This document shows, one piece after another, positions 60,541 to 64,000 of a DNA stretch of 64,000 bases. Each line of letters starts with the position of its first letter. Position 1 is the stretch's first letter. The stretch spans positions 1,798,001 through 1,862,000 of the forward strand of contig JARKND010000001.1 of the NCBI GenBank assembly GCA_029309925.1, read 5' to 3'. This DNA is from Fulvivirgaceae bacterium JP3-4 (lineage in GTDB: Bacteria > Bacteroidota > Bacteroidia > Cytophagales > Cyclobacteriaceae). Below the pieces are notes generated by a model. It did not search any database and had not been told where the DNA came from. It saw nothing but the letters and a program-made list of their open reading frames with translations. A program made the translations under genes and the position numbers.

Positions 60541-61656
60541 TCAAGACACTTCTTTCTGCAAGAGGGCAGGAATGGTGCTCAATAAAATTCGCGCGTCAAA
60601 CCAGAATGAATTTTCGATCGCGTATTGCATGTCGAGCTGGATGCGTTCCTCTTCAGACATCTCAGCTTTTCCACGTTTTGTTACCTGCCAGAGGCCGGTG
60701 ATGCCTGCAGGGGCAAGAAAGCGCCATGCAATCTGATCTTTTGTAAGTTTTTCAGCTTCGTACAGCGGGAGAGGACGATTGCCGACAAGAGACATATCAC
60801 CGATCAGCACATTGAAGAGTTGAGGCAATTCATCAAGACTGGTCTTTCGGAGGAATCGGCCGAAAGGCGAAATTCTCGGATCGTTTTTGATCTTGAAGAA
60901 TGAGGAGTTGCCGTACTGATTCATTCCCGCGAGTGATTGCAATTCTGCATCCGCGCCTACGCGCATTGATCGGAATTTGTAAAAGTCAAAGATCTTGTAG
61001 TCTCGTCCTGCACGCTTGGAAACATAGAATACAGGTCCTCTGGATTCCAGCTTCAATATGATCGCGATGATCAGCATAACAGGTGAAACCAGGATCAGCG
61101 CGACAAGAGAAAAGCAGATGTCGAAAGCGCGCTTCGATGACCACATTTTGTATTGAGAAGGATTATCCAGAAGCGTAGGCCGCTGCGGAGCCTCACCTTT
61201 CTTAGCGCGGTGTTCGATGATCAGTTTCGTGATCTCCACTTTGCGAGCAAGCATCGCATTGAGGTTGCCGGTGTAGCAATCATCGAAACCGAATTCCAGG
61301 ATGAACTTAGATGTGACCTTGTCTACATTAGCCTCATAATAGAAAAATGGAATCTTATGCTGTCTGCAGAACTTCTTGATCGGGTCAATCAGTTCGGGAA
61401 GCGTTGGCAGCGTATTCGCAAAAAGAACTACATCGGGAATTCCCGTACTTGCATTGTAGTGCGGTAACAAGCCGATGAGTTTATTGACGTTTAGCGAATG
61501 GATGAGCATGTTTTCATGCGACTGCTCCTGCACTTCATCCACTGGTAAATCTCTTACAAGTATTACTTTCAGCACGTTATCTTTCACAAATGCAGCTTCT
61601 TCTTTTTGAATATTTAGAACAGGGCCGGAATAGAATTCAAGCGATGAACTAGACAT
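60541..61656 (-). CDS. Priming sugar transferase (WcaJ/ExoY type) with N-terminal pseudo-receiver domain
   Basis: The 371-residue protein ends in the bacterial sugar transferase domain (about 172-365): 'KRAFDICFSLVALILVSPVM' membrane segment, 'GPVFYVSKRAGRDYKIFDFY', 'KFRSMRVGADAELQSLAG', 'GRFLRKTSLDELPQLFNVLI' and 'VGNRPLPLYEAEKL'. These load a sugar-1-phosphate onto undecaprenyl phosphate. The first 150 residues lack membrane helices and look like a receiver fold in which the phospho-Asp is missing ('PDVVLFANTLPTLPELIDP', Ala/Asn where Asp is expected). It overlaps the true receiver gene upstream by 8 bp, suggesting signalling control of priming. Confidence 0.9.
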   Translation of the reverse strand: MSSSSLEFYSGPVLNIQKEEAAFVKDNVLKVILVRDLPVDEVQEQSHENMLIHSLNVNKLIGLLPHYNASTGIPDVVLFANTLPTLPELIDPIKKFCRQHKIPFFYYEANVDKVTSKFILEFGFDDCYTGNLNAMLARKVEITKLIIEHRAKKGEAPQRPTLLDNPSQYKMWSSKRAFDICFSLVALILVSPVMLIIAIILKLESRGPVFYVSKRAGRDYKIFDFYKFRSMRVGADAELQSLAGMNQYGNSSFFKIKNDPRISPFGRFLRKTSLDELPQLFNVLIGDMSLVGNRPLPLYEAEKLTKDQIAWRFLAPAGITGLWQVTKRGKAEMSEEERIQLDMQYAIENSFWFDARILLSTIPALLQKEVS

Positions 61657-62035
61657 ATGTTTCAGTATTTACTGACTGAAGCACCTTGTTTATGTTATTC
61701 AATAAAAATTTCGGCTCAAACGGTTTTTCAATAAATTCAGCCGCTCCGAGGTCAAGACTCTTCTTCCGCTTTCGCGGATCTGTGAAATTTGAGAGGATAA
61801 TGACCGGGATGTGCTTGAACAGACTGCTGCTCTTGAGGTTTTCCAACAGTTCGAAACCATTCATGACTGGCATGCTGATGTCGGAGACAATCAAGTCCGG
61901 ATAGTTGCCTTCCGTCAGCCAACACCAACCTTCAATACTACTGGTGGTTGAGATCACCTCATACTCCTTCGAGACAATCCTTTCGGTAAGCCACAATAGC
62001 GGCTCATCGTCTTCAATAATGAGGATTCTTTTCAT
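61649..62035 (-). CDS. Single-domain response regulator heading the exopolysaccharide operon
   Basis: The 128-residue CheY-like receiver has Glu8/Asp9/Asp10, phosphoacceptor Asp52 in 'LIVSDISMPVMNGFELLENL', Ser in 'VIILSNFTDP' and Lys near 104 in 'FIEKPFEP'. No output domain is present. It overlaps the start of the sugar-transferase gene by 8 bp, so it is translationally coupled to the seven biosynthesis genes behind it. The protein could switch synthesis post-translationally, perhaps through the pseudo-receiver of the sugar transferase. Its cognate kinase is not identified. The operon promoter should lie in 62036-62245. Confidence 0.92.
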   Translation of the reverse strand: MKRILIIEDDEPLLWLTERIVSKEYEVISTTSSIEGWCWLTEGNYPDLIVSDISMPVMNGFELLENLKSSSLFKHIPVIILSNFTDPRKRKKSLDLGAAEFIEKPFEPKFLLNNINKVLQSVNTETYV

Positions 62036-62245
62036 GGGGGTATAGATTAAAGCGTTTACTATAGAGTCCGCAATCGGTTTAACTTCGTTTTTAACAAGAA
62101 TTGCAAAAATTCTCGTTTAAGTGGTTATTAGACCGACAAACGGTACATGGTAAAGCTACTATAATTCCACCACAGAAATAGGGTAAATGTGAAAAAAAAT
62201 GCGAAAATGGCCTTTTTTAGGTATACAAACGTTTTAAAAAAGCCG

Positions 62246-62268
62246 AAAAAACGACATGAAACTGTCGT
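62246..62268 (-). terminator. Rho-independent terminator of the PorP/SprF-SPOR gene
   Basis: On the minus strand ACGACA pairs with TGTCGT (62263-62268 and 62251-62256) around a 6-nt loop, followed by TTTTTT. It lies 17 bp after the stop at 62286. A second, A/T-rich inverted repeat (GGCCTTTTTT/AAAAAAGCC) is found at 62209-62244. Confidence 0.75.
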
Positions 62269-62285
62269 CCGTTAGCAATTGCCGC

Positions 62286-63611
62286 TTAAAACTGCTTGTA
62301 CCAGGCATCCGCAAATCCGGTTTTTTCGCGAATCTCAAGGATAGTCTCATACCTGCGTTCGGGTGACTCGTAGTCGGGCAGGTGAATGTAGTAATAGCGG
62401 GAGCCTTCAGGCTTGAGCAAAATGGCATTATAACCCATGGTTTGGACTTTTTTGAGGAATCCCTCCGCATGTTCCTGTGAGCTGAAGACTCCAATAACCA
62501 CTTTATACATGACCGCTGGCGCTGCAGGCTCTTCCGCTACCGCTGGCTCCTGGGCAGACGGCTTAGGTTCTTCTACCGGGGGAGTTACAACAGGTGCGGG
62601 CTGTTTATCTTCTTCTCTTGCGGTATCCTTTGGAATTATAGGATTTTCTTTTGGGACCTCTGTCGTGGTGACGATTGGAGTATTTGTGTTCGGGGTTGTA
62701 GTTTTTTTTTCCGCGGTAGGCTCAAAAAAGTCCTTGAAAAGAATCTTACCCTGGAACTCATTCGTGCCGCCAAATGAACTATTTGTTCCGCTTGCCGGCA
62801 GTTGATAAGCATACCCGATCCGTACCTTGCTGATGCGTACGCGCAAGAGCACCTGGGGGCCAAAGTCGCTTCGATATCCGCCACCGATATCGACATGGTT
62901 TTTGAAACTGAAAAGCAAATTGCCCTCGAAGAATTCAGTGTCGGTGTTTGTCATGCGATAGACAAAAACCGGTTGCGCCTGAATGCTCCTGGCGACATTG
63001 AACCGCGTGCTTATATAAACTGCCTTGTCGCGGAACGGAGTAAATTTTTCACTGTTGACAAGTTCATCGTTGAGGAAGGGTGAGTTTTCAACAAGGTCCA
63101 TGAGAGAGAATCCTAACATCCAACGCTTGTACTGGTAATTGATGCCAAACTGGCCAGTGAAATTTGTATTGTTCGAGATGTTTGCCACGGCAGGATCTGC
63201 GAGATCCACATCCGGAATGTTATTCCTGTTGAGTTGATTAAAAACAGCTCCGGCTGAAAGGCCAAATCCAAGAAAGTGAAATGGAGCCACATCAATCTTG
63301 TAACCGAAAGTTGCCAGCGCGGCAGTCTGCGACAGCAGGATTGATTTGTCATTGTAAACGTTCAGACCAAGAGAGATTTTCGGGTCGATAGGATATTGAA
63401 CATCAAATTGCATCGAAGAGGGTGCTTCCGAAACTTTCACCCAATTCTGCCGGTACGAGGCGTTGATCTCCACGCTGTTCTCGAGCGTTATGAATGATGG
63501 GTTGATGAGGTAAGGATTTGAATAGGTTTGGGTAAAATGAGGGTACTGTTGCTGCGCAGCAACGCAATAGCACTGTGCAAGAACGATCAGCAGGGTAGAG
63601 AGTCTTTTCAT
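62286..63611 (-). CDS. PorP/SprF-like T9SS outer-membrane protein with C-terminal SPOR domain
   Basis: The 441-residue protein has a signal peptide ending 'CYCVAAQQ' and the PorP/SprF family core: 'HFTQTYSNPYLINPSFITLE' (about 25-44), repeated beta-strand blocks and 'LVNSEKFTPFRDKAVYISTR', ending near residue 300. A Thr/Pro/Ala-rich linker (about 305-365) leads to a SPOR domain (about 367-441, 'YKVVIGVFSSQEHAEGFLKK' to 'FADAWYKQF'). PorP/SprF proteins are linked to T9SS substrates that carry CHU_C (type B) tails, and exactly such a gene precedes this one by 1 bp. SPOR would anchor the barrel to denuded peptidoglycan. The fused layout is unusual for the family, which is normally about 310-330 residues. 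Confidence 0.93.
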   Translation of the reverse strand: MKRLSTLLIVLAQCYCVAAQQQYPHFTQTYSNPYLINPSFITLENSVEINASYRQNWVKVSEAPSSMQFDVQYPIDPKISLGLNVYNDKSILLSQTAALATFGYKIDVAPFHFLGFGLSAGAVFNQLNRNNIPDVDLADPAVANISNNTNFTGQFGINYQYKRWMLGFSLMDLVENSPFLNDELVNSEKFTPFRDKAVYISTRFNVARSIQAQPVFVYRMTNTDTEFFEGNLLFSFKNHVDIGGGYRSDFGPQVLLRVRISKVRIGYAYQLPASGTNSSFGGTNEFQGKILFKDFFEPTAEKKTTTPNTNTPIVTTTEVPKENPIIPKDTAREEDKQPAPVVTPPVEEPKPSAQEPAVAEEPAAPAVMYKVVIGVFSSQEHAEGFLKKVQTMGYNAILLKPEGSRYYYIHLPDYESPERRYETILEIREKTGFADAWYKQF

Positions 63612-63612
63612 G

Positions 63613-64000
63613 TTATCGGATTATTCGCAGTGCACCTTTAATTTCTCTTCCGTCAGGGCATACAAGCAGGTAGTAGTAATCACCACTTTGCAGCTGACTT
63701 CCGGTTGAGGACAAGCCAGTCCAGTTGTTTTCATATGGTTCGGCAGCGAATACTTCTATACCGCTGCGGTTGAAAATATTCACTTTACATCCTGTGTATT
63801 TATCGCTGTTGCGGAACGTCCAGACATCGCCCACTCCGTCATTGTTCGGAGTGAAGAACTTGGGTATTTCGTCATTCGCTCCAATCACACCGAGGACTAC
63901 ATCGTCTGAGGCCGAGCCTTTCTCTGTGGAAGCCGTGAGACGATACGTATAGCGTCCCGCGGTCAGGTTTGTTACCTGCAGGATCTGCTGACTCGCCACG
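63613..64000 (-). CDS. CHU_C (gliding-motility C-terminal domain) protein, 5' truncated
   Basis: Only the last 129 residues are visible and the frame continues beyond the window. The segment shows the end of an Ig/PKD-like beta-domain ('LTAGRYTYRLTASTEKGSAS') and then a full CHU_C type B T9SS sorting domain: 'IPKFFTPNNDGVGDVWTF', 'KVNIFNRSGIEVF', 'NNWTGLSSTGSQLQSGDYYY' and 'KGALRIIR' as the last strand. Such proteins are usually large surface adhesins or enzymes secreted by T9SS. The adjacent PorP/SprF-like gene, 1 bp downstream, is the typical partner. Nothing can be said of the N-terminal function. Confidence 0.93.
   Translation of the reverse strand, partial: VASQQILQVTNLTAGRYTYRLTASTEKGSASDDVVLGVIGANDEIPKFFTPNNDGVGDVWTFRNSDKYTGCKVNIFNRSGIEVFAAEPYENNWTGLSSTGSQLQSGDYYYLLVCPDGREIKGALRIIR

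Overview
The window looks like a chromosomal segment of a Bacteroidota bacterium, most likely from the Cytophagales or a neighbouring order. The evidence is a SusC/SusD pair, a protein with a type IX secretion (T9SS) sorting tail, a PorP/SprF-like T9SS protein next to a CHU_C (gliding-motility C-terminal) protein, FtsX/MacB-like permeases without adjacent ATPases, and mostly weak Shine-Dalgarno signals. No rRNA, complete tRNA, insertion sequence, prophage or CRISPR array was seen. Both window edges cut a gene.

Layout. 1-9.2 kb: a truncated FtsX-like permease, a ThuA-like protein, a two-domain esterase, a 360-bp tandem duplication carrying REP-like hairpins, a ChaA-type antiporter, a luciferase-like oxidoreductase and a TauE/SafE exporter. 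9.3-13.1 kb: a minus-strand signalling cluster with a histidine kinase, a sigma-54 activator, a small Cys-rich protein, a MORN-like protein and a lone receiver. 13.3-19 kb: a deaminase, TerC, a serine hydrolase and a second FtsX-like permease. 19-35 kb: a candidate polysaccharide (probably peptidoglycan-sugar) utilisation locus. It runs from a NarL-type regulator through a BadF-type sugar kinase, a GHL10/DigH-like hydrolase, SusC, SusD and a NagZ-like GH3 fused to a beta-lactamase-type serine hydrolase, to a 1382-residue AAA-TPR-GAF-histidine kinase. 35-48 kb: DUF3307 and SatD with a striking operator array, a Tat-exported phosphoesterase, the TIGR03915/TIGR03916 DNA-repair pair, DUF421, a 5'-3' exonuclease, carbonic anhydrase, a GH5 enzyme, a CrtQ-like glycosyltransferase and a LigD-polymerase homologue that lacks its catalytic acidic motif. 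47.8-53.5 kb: a triple-PA14 T9SS protein, a histidine kinase and a GMC oxidoreductase. 53.5-62 kb: a tight eight-gene minus-strand exopolysaccharide operon headed by a lone receiver. 62.3-64 kb: a PorP/SprF-SPOR protein and the end of a CHU_C protein.

The three most interesting signals are these. First, four ATATCGGG-type palindromes arranged as two equally spaced doublets upstream of satD-DUF3307. Second, the 19-35 kb locus, where a regulator and a kinase of matching type flank peptidoglycan-like sugar genes and a shared sequence element precedes both inner transcription units. Third, the LigD-type polymerase domain without its metal-binding aspartates. All functions are read from sequence motifs and family knowledge. 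No database search was run.
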